A DNA stretch of 50,609 bases from Frankia sp. QA3 (GCF_000262465.1 NZ_CM001489.1:1982568-2033176), one strand, 5' to 3'; positions 1 to 7,932 are shown, numbered from the stretch's first letter. Notes: a model not told the origin generated them from the sequence alone. Numbers and translations: made by a program.

Positions 1-20
1 GCGCGGCCTGAGCCACCCGG

Positions 21-518
21 ATGACGGCCCGCCGCACGACCGACCGCGCCGGCCCGGCGGACGGGTGGACCGCGGCCGATCTGGTCGTCGGGGTGGGCGC
101 GCGGCCCGGGGTCGACGCGGCCGAGATCCTGGCGCTCGTCGACGCGGCGCTGCGGGAGCTCGGCGTGCCGGCGGGCGCGGTGCGCCTGCTGGCCACCGTC
201 GCCGCCCGCCGCGACGAGGCGGGCATCGTCGCCGCCGCCGACCACCACCACTGGCCCGTCGCGGGCTATCCACCGGCGCGCCTCGCCACGGTCGACGTCC
301 CCCATCCCAGCGCCGCCGTGCGGGCCGCACTCGGGCTACCGGGCGTCGCCGAGGCCGCCTGCCTGCTTCCCCTCGACCCGCATCCGGCCGCGCCACGGCC
401 GATCCTGCTGCTGCCCAAACGCGCCGGCCGGCGGGCCACGATCGCCGTCGCCCGCCATCCCACTCCTACGCAGGCGGCCCCATCCCCGAAATCCCCTCCA
501 TCTCCGCGCGGTCGCTGA
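21..518 (+). CDS. cbiG: CbiG/CobE C-terminal-domain cobalamin biosynthesis protein
   Basis: This 165-residue protein has the layout of the CbiG C-terminal (CobE) domain. It starts with VVGVGARPGVDAAEI, continues with an LATVAARRDEAGI block, and ends with the ILLLPKR...ATIAVARHP strand typical of the family. In CbiG this domain belongs to the enzyme that opens the precorrin-5A lactone ring; free-standing CobE-like versions exist. A stop at 9-11 closes an upstream gene, so it probably sits in a cobalamin operon, and cobH lies 4.3 kb downstream. The last 17 residues (Pro/Ser-rich) do not look like a normal family end. The 3' end may therefore have been replaced at the junction with the accessory DNA that follows. 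Confidence 0.8.
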   Translation: MTARRTTDRAGPADGWTAADLVVGVGARPGVDAAEILALVDAALRELGVPAGAVRLLATVAARRDEAGIVAAADHHHWPVAGYPPARLATVDVPHPSAAVRAALGLPGVAEAACLLPLDPHPAAPRPILLLPKRAGRRATIAVARHPTPTQAAPSPKSPPSPRGR

Positions 519-544
519 ACGGACCCCCGGTAGTAAGCAGCACA

Positions 545-800
545 AAAACAACGCCAAGCAGTTGATCGTGGCGGGTGCTGTCAGTGCCGGCGCTGTCGCG
601 GACGAGGGTGGTGGCGAAGGGTGTGTCGCAGGACGTGGGGGAGACCTCCAGCCCGGCGTCCCGGCCGGCGGTGCGGATGATGCGCTCGACCGAGCGGACG
701 GACAGGCGCCGGCCCGGCGGGCGGGGAACAGCGCTGGCATCGCCTGGACGGTCGCCCGCGGCCAGGGGGTGCCCGTAGGGCGACTGGACCAGCGCCCGAT
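545..800 (-). pseudogene. Tyrosine recombinase (integrase) C-terminal relic
   Basis: The minus strand reads RRLSVRSVERIIRTAGRDAG and then, one frame over, PHVLRHT. An FATTLVR segment follows in the first frame. This is the LSxRSVxRIV...GL...SPHVLRHTFATTLVR stretch of XerC/D-type and phage integrases, including the catalytic H-x-x-R. At least two small indels break the frame, and the catalytic tyrosine region is not recognisable downstream. No complete integrase gene is near. It is best read as the decayed recombinase of an element that inserted next to the cobalamin gene. Confidence 0.65.
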
Positions 801-944
801 GAATCAGCCCGCACCCACTTCTCGGACATCAGGACAAATAGCGTCAAGAAGCAGCCAAGTTGCGAAGATGTCACGGCATAACTTTGCTAACTTCCCATCG
901 AAGAGCCCGCGACAGGTGGGCTGCTGATCCTCGGGAGGTTTGCG

Positions 945-1829
945 GTGTCCGCACGCCGCGATCCTGCTCGGCGTCACCTGCGCCGCACCGGCCAGGGCTC
1001 CGGCAAGAAAGCGATACGCCCGTTTCGTCCATTACGGGCCATGGTTGGTCCCGTTTCAAAGCTGATGGCGATCACCGGGGTCCTGACGGTCGCGCTGCTT
1101 GACGTCACGTCGGTACCGGCCGGCGCGGCAACCCCGTCTCCCCCCAACCGGCTGCCGGCCAACGCGGACAGCTTCGAGCGGGCCTTCCAGCCGGCATACG
1201 ACTACGACGCCGACGGCTGCTACCCCACCCCTGCGATCGGCCCCACCGGAGCACTGAACAGCGGGCTCAACCCGTCGGGTTCGATCAGCGGTAACTGTCA
1301 CGATCCAGGTGACCTCGACAACACCAACGGATACTCGCGCTACCACTGCGACAACGGCTGGTGCGCGATCCTCTACGACCTCTACTTCGAAAAGGACCAG
1401 GCCACCTTCGCCGGCTTTGCCGACCCCGGCCACCGGCACGACTGGGAACACGTCGTCGTCTGGGTACAGAACAACCAGGCGAAGTACGTCGCCACCTCGG
1501 CGCACGACACATTCAACATCTACCCGGCCAACCAGATCCGCTGGACCGGCACCCACCCGAAGATCGTCTACCATAAAGACAGTGTGAGTACGCACTGCTT
1601 CCGGCCGGCGAAATCCGGTGACGAGCCGCCGGAGAACGCCTATCACACGTGGCGGTTCCCGGACCTCGTCGGCTGGAACGGCTACCCCGCCGGAATACGT
1701 GAAAGGCTGTCCGCAGCCAACTGGGGAAAAGCCACGTTCGGTTTGAATACCAGCGCATTCCACCAGAACCTCGTGAAAGCCAAGCCGAAAGGCGTCACCT
1801 TCAACCCGTACAGATCCTTGGGTTTCTAA
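945..1829 (+). CDS. Secreted Nep1-like (NPP1 family) protein
   Basis: This 294-residue protein carries GHRHDWEHVVVWV at about residues 162-174. This is the signature heptapeptide of Nep1-like proteins (NLPs), whose Asp, His and Glu bind a divalent cation needed for membrane binding in characterised members. A basic N-region rich in Arg is followed by a hydrophobic stretch (about 41-60) and an AGAATP-type cleavage site, so the product is probably secreted. Five Cys follow (about 92, 118, 135, 140 and one near 214), enough for disulfides. The GTG start is set by GGGAGG six bases upstream; an ATG at 1041 would give a more ordinary signal peptide. NLPs are cytolytic on eudicots or non-toxic elicitors in different microbes, so toxicity is not implied. 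Codon use looks less GC-extreme than its neighbours, which suggests transfer. Confidence 0.88.
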   Translation: MSARRDPARRHLRRTGQGSGKKAIRPFRPLRAMVGPVSKLMAITGVLTVALLDVTSVPAGAATPSPPNRLPANADSFERAFQPAYDYDADGCYPTPAIGPTGALNSGLNPSGSISGNCHDPGDLDNTNGYSRYHCDNGWCAILYDLYFEKDQATFAGFADPGHRHDWEHVVVWVQNNQAKYVATSAHDTFNIYPANQIRWTGTHPKIVYHKDSVSTHCFRPAKSGDEPPENAYHTWRFPDLVGWNGYPAGIRERLSAANWGKATFGLNTSAFHQNLVKAKPKGVTFNPYRSLGF

Positions 1830-1949
1830 CGAATTTACGTCGATCTTGACCGGTGGGGTGATCAAACCAGGGATTCGACCCAGCACCACCCCGACCACCC
1901 GAGGACCCCGGCACCACGCCGGGACCCTCACCTCTGTCCGGACCACGCC

Positions 1950-2140
1950 CGGCCCGGACACCCGCACGGGCGGTCGTCCGTGGTGATGGTGCCGAGCTGG
2001 TAGGTGTCGTCACCGAGGCAGCCTGTCGGCTTCCCGTCGGCTCCGACCCCGCCGGACCGCCACCCGTCCTGGTGCTGCCCAAACGCATCAGCACCCGGGC
2101 GACGGTCGCCAGCGCCCGCCACCCACGCGTCAGCGCGTGA
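1950..2140 (+). pseudogene. Second CbiG/CobE C-terminal fragment (relic)
   Basis: The frame ending at the TGA 2138-2140 reads GVVTEAACRLPVGSDPAGPP and then PVLVLPKRISTRATVASARH. This aligns over its whole length with the end of the cbiG-type gene at 21-518 (GVAEAACLLPLDPHPAAPRP, then ILLLPKRAGRRATIAVARHP), at roughly 60 percent identity by eye. There is no start codon and the N-terminal two thirds of the domain are missing. It is therefore a diverged duplicate or an imported fragment, not simply the displaced 3' end of the upstream gene. Confidence 0.7.
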
Positions 2141-2146
2141 TGGGAG

Positions 2147-2448
2147 TCAGCCGGTCTCGGGCGTCCACCGGGGAGTAAAGCCAGCAGATGACCAGGACGG
2201 ACATCCCGTCATGCCGCCGGGTAGTTCCCAGCAGCATCGGCGGTGCTGGTTGAAGACCAGCAGCAGATGATCACCGTGCCACAGCGCGACCGGGGCGAGA
2301 GGCAACGGCGCATCGTCGGCGACGGCGTCCTACCGGGCGCGGTCGAACGCCACGAGCGTGTTTCCCTCGCTATCCATTGCCAGCACGTGCACATCCTCAC
2401 GGTCCGTTACTCGGACTGGAGCGACGCTCAGTCGCCGTTCTCCGCCAT
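2147..2448 (-). pseudogene. Nudix hydrolase N-terminal relic
   Basis: The minus strand reads DVHVLAMDSEGNTLVAFDRA, an in-frame TAG, then a segment ending VALWHGDHLLLVF...CWELPGGM. The last part is the strand leading into a Nudix box (the GX5E motif begins at the GG of LPGG). After GGM the similarity stops and the rest of the box is absent. An ATG at 2448 (MAENGD) is in another frame and ends at once. The fragment thus has a frameshift, a stop and a 3' truncation, and lies antisense to the next gene's upstream region. Confidence 0.6.
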
Positions 2449-2462
2449 GTCAATGCTCAACT

Positions 2463-2945
2463 ATGACGAACACGCGACGCGTGGCAGTGCTCAACTACCG
2501 CTGGGCGGACGACGGGTGGGTGGGGCCCACCGTCATCGGGGCCAGCGGGCTGGTGGTCCTGGGCGCTGTTGTCGCGCTCCGGTGGAAGGTGGAACGCCTG
2601 GTCCTCGGGGAACACACCCTGACGCAGGTGAACATGCTCGGTCGTGCGACCGCGATCCAGTTACGAGACCTCGCTCGGGCAACCTTCGTCAGCGTCCGGT
2701 ACGCGGGCACCCCGGTGGAGTGGGTCGTCCTGGATCTGACGTCGGACGCGGCGCCGGTGAGGTTCGACGGCAAGGTCTGGAACCCTACCGAGTTGCGTCG
2801 CTTCCTCGCGGCGTCGGGCGTCGAGATACGTACGGTGGACGAGAGCATCTCGGCGAACGAGTTCCGGTCCATGTTCCCCGACTTCCGCCCGCCCGTCCGG
2901 GAACGACTGATCTCGTGGCAGCGGAGTACGATGCAGGTCCCTTGA
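2463..2945 (+). CDS. PH-like membrane-anchored protein of unknown function
   Basis: This 160-residue protein has one predicted membrane helix (about residues 20-40, GASGLVVLGAVVAL). A soluble domain follows, with the alternating strand pattern ERLVLGEHTLTQVNMLGRAT...VEWVVLDLTS...GKVWNPTELRRFLAA. This resembles bacterial PH-like domains, but no catalytic motif is seen. ATG 2463 is chosen because the frame upstream is low quality and overlaps a relic; no clear Shine-Dalgarno precedes it. It is the first of three same-strand genes (with 3011 and 3668) of similar style. The PH call is a fold-level guess. Confidence 0.6.
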   Translation: MTNTRRVAVLNYRWADDGWVGPTVIGASGLVVLGAVVALRWKVERLVLGEHTLTQVNMLGRATAIQLRDLARATFVSVRYAGTPVEWVVLDLTSDAAPVRFDGKVWNPTELRRFLAASGVEIRTVDESISANEFRSMFPDFRPPVRERLISWQRSTMQVP

Positions 2946-3010
2946 CGTCCTTTCCCGACCGGGGCGGGGCATTCCAACTCCTACACACCCACCGGAGGGG
3001 AGGACGGGCA

Positions 3011-3595
3011 GTGCTGGAGAACGACACGCCGTCTTCCGCCACCGACCAGCACCTGCTCACTGCCCGTCGACGGGCCGAGGAGGCGGTAGCTGCCGCACTC
3101 GCCGAACTTCTACCGGCCTCCAGGCAGATCACGGTCACTGTCGGCGTCCCCGACAGCGTCGAACTCGCCCAGGCCCAGAGCTGGCTCGCGGACGGTCAGC
3201 TCACCGCGGCCGATGCCAGCCGGCGGCTCGGCGTTGCGGTAGCGGAGCCCGAACTCGTGGGCTGGGTCAGCCAGTGGCCCGTGTCCGCCCAGGGCCTGGG
3301 CACCGTTGCGGCCACGTCTGCGTCTCCAGCAACAGACCCTGCCACCCTCGCTGTCGACCTCGCCGACTGGTTGCAACAGTTCCTCGCCGACGGGGGTGTC
3401 TCCGCTCCCACCCCGCCGTGCCCGCACCATCCCCATCCGATGCGACCCGTGGTGCACCAGACAGCGCCCTGGTGGGCCTGCCCCGGCGAAGGACTCGTAC
3501 GAGCCTGGGCCCCGTCATCTGGTGAACCGTTTCGGGGTGGCCGAGGGCGGGAACCGCGACGGAGAACTACGCCGTCGCAGACGCGACCGTGCTGA
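3011..3595 (+). CDS. Hypothetical protein with C-terminal Cys/His-rich motif
   Basis: This 194-residue protein starts at GTG 3011 behind GGAGGGGAGG. The first half is Ala/Glu-rich and helical. A middle part (about 60-90) reads like a small helix-turn-helix: LAQAQSWLADGQLTAADASR followed by RLGVAVAEPELVGWV. Near residues 138-161 it has CPHHPHPM followed by WWACPGEG, a spacing that could hold a zinc ion. I do not recognise a family. It lies 65 bp downstream of the PH-like gene and 72 bp upstream of a tyrosine phosphatase gene, and may be co-transcribed with both. Confidence 0.6.
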   Translation: MLENDTPSSATDQHLLTARRRAEEAVAAALAELLPASRQITVTVGVPDSVELAQAQSWLADGQLTAADASRRLGVAVAEPELVGWVSQWPVSAQGLGTVAATSASPATDPATLAVDLADWLQQFLADGGVSAPTPPCPHHPHPMRPVVHQTAPWWACPGEGLVRAWAPSSGEPFRGGRGREPRRRTTPSQTRPC

Positions 3596-3667
3596 TCAGA
3601 CGGTCCGGCCTCGGCCCGGCGCCCAGCCGCGACGCCGCTGACGCCGGCAGCTCGGGAGCGTGACGCG

Positions 3668-4111
3668 GTGAGCGGCCCGCCCCTCACCGGCGCCTTCCAA
3701 CTCCCGGACGGCTCCTGGGTCCGCGGCCGCGGCCTGCGACATCCGGCCCCGAACGGACAGGTGCCCGACTTCGGCCTCTACCTGGGATCGGGCCGGCTTC
3801 GCCAGCGTCACGACGGGGAGCTGCGCTGGCCGCACACATGGATCGACTGGCCCGACTTCCTGCTGCCCCGCGACCGGGACCAGGCCATCGGACACATCCG
3901 CGCGCTGCACGAGCAGGCACGCGCCGGCGCAGCGGTCGAGGTCGCCTGCGGAGGCGGCGTCGGCCGTACCGGCACCGTCATCGCCTGCCTCGCCGTCCTG
4001 ACCGGACTGGACCCGGCGGATGCCGTCGCCTGGACCCGGGAACACCACCACCACCGAGCCGTCGAAACCCCCTGGCAACGCCGCTGGGTGACCCAGTTCC
4101 CGAACGGCTGA
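3668..4111 (+). CDS. Protein-tyrosine/dual-specificity phosphatase family protein
   Basis: This 147-residue protein contains the C-X5-R phosphatase signature as CGGGVGRTGT, with Cys94 as nucleophile and Arg100 in the P-loop. A His-rich helix with EHHHHRAVETPWQRRWV follows near the end. A WIDWPDFLLP segment before the P-loop could supply the general acid Asp. The size suits a minimal cyclic-nucleotide or tyrosine phosphatase-like fold, and the product should be cytoplasmic. The GTG start at 3668 lies just after the helical leader TGACGCG, with no strong Shine-Dalgarno. It is the last of a three-gene same-strand set in the accessory stretch. Confidence 0.75.
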   Translation: MSGPPLTGAFQLPDGSWVRGRGLRHPAPNGQVPDFGLYLGSGRLRQRHDGELRWPHTWIDWPDFLLPRDRDQAIGHIRALHEQARAGAAVEVACGGGVGRTGTVIACLAVLTGLDPADAVAWTREHHHHRAVETPWQRRWVTQFPNG

Positions 4112-4116
4112 TCTGG

Positions 4117-4650
4117 TCATCCTCGGACGGCACTCCGGCTTCGTCCATCGAGCTGAGAAGCCGATCCCGCAAGGGGGAGAGCATCCCCATCGGCGACGAG
4201 CAGGCGCCGCCAGAGAATGCCGTCGACCTCGGCGAGTGAACGCAGGACCACCTCGGCCTCGTGATAGCCCGCACGATCGACGTACCGTTCCTGCGGCACA
4301 GCAACGCAGCGGTAGCCGGCGCTCTTCGCGGACCGCACGCCGTGGCGGGAGTCCTCGATGGCGACACCCTCGGAGGGATCAACGCCAAGCTTTCGAGCGG
4401 CGCTGAGATAGATCGCCGGATACGGCTTGCCGAGCTTCTCGTCCTCCGCCGAATACACGAGATCGAACCGTGACAAGAGGTCGAAACGTCCAAGCACGGC
4501 ATCGATGATCTGGTAGTAGGAGGACGATGCGACCGCGAGCGACACGCCTTTGGAGCGGAAGAAGTCGATCGATATCCCAGCGGCACCGAGGCGGGCCCAA
4601 GAGGTAACGATCGGGATGCGGAGGCCGACCGTGAGCGAGTACCAGCACCA
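4117..4650 (-). pseudogene. HAD-superfamily phosphatase, N-terminally truncated
   Basis: The frame carries the C-terminal half of a beta-phosphoglucomutase-like HAD hydrolase. SKGVSLAVASSSYYQIIDAV has motif II (the Ser of ASSS), EKLGKPYPAIYL has motif III (Lys), and VAIEDSRHGVRSAKSAGY has motif IV (acidic pair). Motif I, the nucleophile DxDGT at the N-terminus, is absent. Upstream the frame dissolves into unrelated WWWCWYSL sequence. An internal GTG at 4545 could start a 142-residue product, but it would lack the catalytic Asp. It converges on the phosphatase gene ending at 4111. Confidence 0.7.
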
Positions 4651-4880
4651 CCACCAGCTAGAGCATCCCCGGTTTTACGGTGACCAAAAGTGACGAAAGG
4701 TCGTGCCTGGCCCCCGAACCCGCGACAGTCGAATACACGGCTCCGCCAGCCTCGACCCCCATGATGGGCACCCGGGGACGCCGCCACAGCCTGGGCGACC
4801 GGTGCGGCCAGGGCGGGCAGGGCGGGCAGCGGCGCACACGGGGCGCGGACCGGCAGCGGCGACCCGCGGCGGGAGGGATC

Positions 4881-5543
4881 ATGGCGAGGCGGGAGCCGAT
4901 CGGCGCGGTCGATCCGGTGGAGCGGATGTCCTACGCGGTCGTGCGCGCCCGGCTGGACACCTCCCGGCTGCCCCGGCTGACCAGGGCCGTGCTGGAACGG
5001 GTCGTCCACGCCAGCGCCGATGTGCGCTTCGCCGACGATCTGGTCTGCCGGGAGGACGACCTGCACGCCGGGGTGGAGGCACTGCGCGCAGGGGTCGCGC
5101 TGGTCACCGACGTGCCGATGACGGCCCTCGGTCTCGCCGACGACCCCCGCCACCCACCCGACGCCCACGCCCACGCCGCACCGCGCCTGGCCGGGCGGCC
5201 GGTGGTGTGCGGCTTCGCCCGCGCCGACCCCGACGTCGCCCGCCGCGACGACCTCAGCCGCCCGGCGGTGGGCGTGGCGCTGTCCGTCGACGAGGTCGGC
5301 CCGGGTGCCATCTATGTGATCGGGGCGGCGCCGAGCGCGCTGGAGGAGCTGCTGTCGCTGGCCGACGTGGCCCGCCCGGCGTTCGTGGTCGGGCTTCCCG
5401 TCGGTTTCGTCGGGTCGGTGGAGGCCAAGATGGGCCTGCGCGACAGCGGCATCCCCGCCCTGTCGAACCGCTCGGCACGCGGCGGCCCGGCCGTCGCCGC
5501 CGCCGCCGTCCACGCCCTGCTGCACACGATCGTCCCCGACTGA
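4881..5543 (+). CDS. cobH: Precorrin-8X methylmutase CobH/CbiC
   Basis: This 220-residue protein matches CobH/CbiC, which moves the C-11 methyl group to C-12 to form hydrogenobyrinic acid. The catalytic His (about residue 43) is in ERVVHASADVRFADDL. Other family marks are LVTDVPMTAL, AIYVIGAAPSALEEL and the C-terminal GLPVGFVGSVEAKMGL followed by IPALSNRSARGGPAVAAA. ATG 4881 is chosen because GGGAGGG ends four bases before it and the family begins here; the longer open frame from 4680 has no family content. The gene was probably once adjacent to the cbiG-type gene at the left edge. Confidence 0.93.
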   Translation: MARREPIGAVDPVERMSYAVVRARLDTSRLPRLTRAVLERVVHASADVRFADDLVCREDDLHAGVEALRAGVALVTDVPMTALGLADDPRHPPDAHAHAAPRLAGRPVVCGFARADPDVARRDDLSRPAVGVALSVDEVGPGAIYVIGAAPSALEELLSLADVARPAFVVGLPVGFVGSVEAKMGLRDSGIPALSNRSARGGPAVAAAAVHALLHTIVPD

Positions 5544-5580
5544 CCCCGGCCTGCCGGGCCGTCAGCCCGCAGGCGCGGCG

Positions 5581-5940
5581 TCAGGAGGCGTCCTCGTGCA
5601 GGACGAGGTCGAGCAGCCCGGGGAAGCGGTGGTCGAACTCGGCGCGGCGCAGCCGGTTGAACCGGCGGGATCCGGCGTCGCGCTGCTCGAGCAGCCCGGT
5701 CGCGCGCAGCACCACGAAGTGATGGCTGCGGGTCGCCGCGCTGACGGGCAGCTCGAAACTGCCGCAGGGCAGCGTCCAGTCCGGGTGGGCGGCCAGCGTG
5801 CGCAGAATGCAGCGGCGCACCGGGTCACCGAGGGCGTCGAGAGCCTCCTGCAGACTGACCTGCGCCGGGTCCCGATGGGTCAGGCTCTGCGTGCGCGCCG
5901 GCGTTCTGGCCTGCCCGCCGGCGGTCGTCGGCTGCGTCAT
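5581..5940 (-). CDS. ArsR-family winged-helix regulator
   Basis: This 119-residue protein has the ArsR fold. LGDPVRRCILRTLAAHPDW is the first helix pair, SAATRSHHFVVLRATGLLEQ is the recognition helix, and RDAGSRRFNRLRRAEFD is the wing. A Cys is present (PCGSFELPV), but the usual ELCVC metal motif is not. ATG 5940 is preferred over GTG 5946 because AGAGG lies five bases before it. It converges on cobH and is divergent from the SDR gene at 6263, which may be its target. Confidence 0.82.
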   Translation of the reverse strand: MTQPTTAGGQARTPARTQSLTHRDPAQVSLQEALDALGDPVRRCILRTLAAHPDWTLPCGSFELPVSAATRSHHFVVLRATGLLEQRDAGSRRFNRLRRAEFDHRFPGLLDLVLHEDAS

Positions 5941-6262
5941 GACCACCTCTCTGCGGCGCGGGCCGGCGCCGGCGACGCCCTCACCGTGCGACCGTCGCGC
6001 CGGATCGCGGCCCTGCCGTCATGGTAAGTCCGCTTCGCGCGCCGGTTGTCGCGCCGGCGGTCCCGGAGGAGCCGCGCCTCGCCGGTGAAAACGGTCGAGG
6101 GCCACCGGCATCCGGCACCGGCCGGGGCGCAACCGTGCCCGACGCCGACCCACAGGACGGCACCACCATGCAGAAGCCGTAGGGCACCTCGGCGGTCGGT
6201 GACCAGCCGGGAGAACCTGCCGAGCCCGCTTCGACTCGACGGGTCCCTGGAGGGACCGAGAA
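5941..6262. other. Intergenic region between divergent ArsR and SDR genes
   Basis: These 322 bp separate two divergent genes and should hold both promoters. GGAGGGA at 6249-6255 is the ribosome-binding site of the SDR gene. I see no clear -35/-10 pair, no palindrome longer than about 6 bp per arm, and no convincing small gene. Confidence 0.5.
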
Positions 6263-7234
6263 ATGACTCGCTGGACAGGGGCCGGGCTGGTTGGCTGTCG
6301 GGCTGTGCGTGTTCTGGTGACCGGAGATCGGGGTCTCGTGGGCACGGCCGTGACCGCGGCGTTGGCCTCGGCCGGACACCAGACGGTGGGATTCGACCTG
6401 GTGGACGGGCACGACGTGCGCGACGCTGCCGATCTCGAGCGGATGTCCGAGGGCTGTGACGGGATCGTCCATCTGGCCGCCCTCGACGAGCCGGTCGACG
6501 ATCCGGACCTGGCGGAGTTCGGACCGACCACCACCGGTACGGACGCGCTGGTGTTTGAGACCAACATGCTCGGGATGAGCAACGTGCTGCGGGCGGCCGA
6601 GCGGCATGGTCTGCCCAGGGTGGTCGTCATGAGCAGCGTGGACGTGCTGGGCTGCTTCGGCGGCCGTGGTAAACCGGCGTATCTTCCCCTCGACGACCGG
6701 CATCCCGCTCGCCCGGCGGGTGCGTACGGGATGTCGAAATGGCTGGCCGAGCAGATGTGCGAGGCGGCCACCGCCGCGACGGGCGTCTGCACGGTGTGCC
6801 TGCGCCCACCTGGAGTGTTCACCGAGGAGATCTACGCCGGAATACGGCGTGCCCGACGAGACGACCCCGCCTTCGAGTGGTCCCCGATCTGGGAGTACGG
6901 TGCATTCCTCGACGTGCGGGATCTTGCGTCGGCGGTCGAACGGGCGTTGACCGCTCCGCTTGCCGGGCATCACCGGCTGCTGCTCTGTGCAGCGGATATC
7001 TCCTCGGCGCACGACGACGCCCGCACACTGACCAAGCGGCTACTGCCCGACGTCGCATGGCGCGGCGAATCCGCGTATCTCACAGACCCGTTCCGGGCAT
7101 TGGTCGACACGTCTGGCGCTCGCACGCTGCTGGGCTGGGCACCGCGGCACCACTGGCGACCTTCCCGCGTGGAGTGGACCCGGGCACGGCCGGGCACCAC
7201 GGCGTCCAGCGCGGGCTTACCTGGTAAGCCCTAG
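6263..7234 (+). CDS. NAD-dependent epimerase/dehydratase (extended SDR)
   Basis: This 323-residue protein has the Rossmann motif VLVTGDRGLVGTAV, the VHLAALDEP strand, SSVDVLG with the catalytic Ser region, and YGMSK for the YxxxK pair. C-terminal substrate-binding segments such as CLRPPGVF follow. The family includes sugar-nucleotide epimerases and uronate dehydrogenases; the FDLVDGHDVRDAADL pattern is closest to the uronate-dehydrogenase-like group. ATG 6263 has GGAGGGA seven bases upstream. GTG 6305 (VRVLVTG) is the other reasonable start and would match the usual family N-terminus. Confidence 0.85.
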   Translation: MTRWTGAGLVGCRAVRVLVTGDRGLVGTAVTAALASAGHQTVGFDLVDGHDVRDAADLERMSEGCDGIVHLAALDEPVDDPDLAEFGPTTTGTDALVFETNMLGMSNVLRAAERHGLPRVVVMSSVDVLGCFGGRGKPAYLPLDDRHPARPAGAYGMSKWLAEQMCEAATAATGVCTVCLRPPGVFTEEIYAGIRRARRDDPAFEWSPIWEYGAFLDVRDLASAVERALTAPLAGHHRLLLCAADISSAHDDARTLTKRLLPDVAWRGESAYLTDPFRALVDTSGARTLLGWAPRHHWRPSRVEWTRARPGTTASSAGLPGKP

Positions 7235-7350
7235 GGGAGGAGCCAGGCAGCGGTGGCAACGAGCACCGGACACGCTGTCGTCCCGGCGGTCGTCGCCGCC
7301 CTCGCCGGCCGCGCCCGCCGTGGGATCTGTGTCCAGGCGAGAATGAGCGG

Positions 7351-7932
7351 ATGGGATTTTGGCTCAGGGTACGCAGAACCGTCCTGCGGCAGCTGCCCTG
7401 GGGGGCGCTGGTCACGGCTGGGATGTTCGTCATCCGATGGCAGGTTGAGCACGATCCGGCGCTGGAGGCGCTGAAAGGTGCGGTGCTGCTGGGTGTCCGG
7501 TGGACCGCCTGGATGGTAGCCGGCACGTTGCTCAGCGACTGGTGGCGTCGCCGGCGAGCGGCCGATAGCGGTAGCGGTCCGACCGACCCCCCACCCCGCA
7601 CCCCCGCCCCGGGCCGGATCCGCCGGCGCGGCCGCCGGCGCCGCGACCCGATACCCACACCCATCGCTGCTGCTCACCGGGCTGCTACCGGTAGCACGGC
7701 CGCTACCGGTAGCGGGCCGGCCGCTACCTCAGTCCACGACCCCGGATACGTACACGACGGCCCATCGCCTGGGCCGGACCAGTACAAAACCGCGCAGTTC
7801 GCCACGGATGGCACACGTTTCGGCAGCATCCGACGCATCCCGCTCCGGCGCGCCGGCGCCGGCGCGGGGCTGGCCACCCTCGGGCTGCTCGTCGCCGTCA
7901 CCGAGGTCGTGGTCGCCGCGATGGGGCTGTAG
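7351..7932 (+). CDS. Hypothetical membrane protein
   Basis: This 193-residue protein has one hydrophobic segment near residues 18-60 (WGALVTAGMFVIRW, AVLLGVRWTAWMVAGTLL) and one at the C-terminus (GLATLGLLVAVTEVVVAAMG). A Pro/Arg/Gly-rich linker of low complexity joins them, so it may be a two-helix membrane protein. I recognise no family. The linker DNA carries two copies of a 12-bp palindrome. The start has no strong ribosome-binding site, and GTG or ATG alternatives nearby would change only a few residues. Confidence 0.5.
   Translation: MGFWLRVRRTVLRQLPWGALVTAGMFVIRWQVEHDPALEALKGAVLLGVRWTAWMVAGTLLSDWWRRRRAADSGSGPTDPPPRTPAPGRIRRRGRRRRDPIPTPIAAAHRAATGSTAATGSGPAATSVHDPGYVHDGPSPGPDQYKTAQFATDGTRFGSIRRIPLRRAGAGAGLATLGLLVAVTEVVVAAMGL
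7684..7713. repeat. Paired 12-bp palindromes GCTACCGGTAGC
   Basis: The perfect palindrome GCTACCGGTAGC occurs at 7684-7695 and again at 7702-7713. A half site (GATAGCGGTAGC) lies about 120 bp upstream and CCGCTACC about 10 bp downstream. They lie inside the linker part of the hypothetical membrane protein gene. They may be a repeat element or an intragenic protein-binding site. Confidence 0.5.

Noticed and set aside
2243..3010. N-terminal extension of the hypothetical gene at 3011
   Set aside because: The upstream frame overlaps the PH-like gene and a Nudix relic and is Arg/Gly-rich; GTG 3011 has the ribosome-binding site.
5981..6262. Minus-strand frame between arsR and the SDR gene
   Set aside because: It is the tail of a frame antisense to the SDR gene and shows no protein-like pattern.
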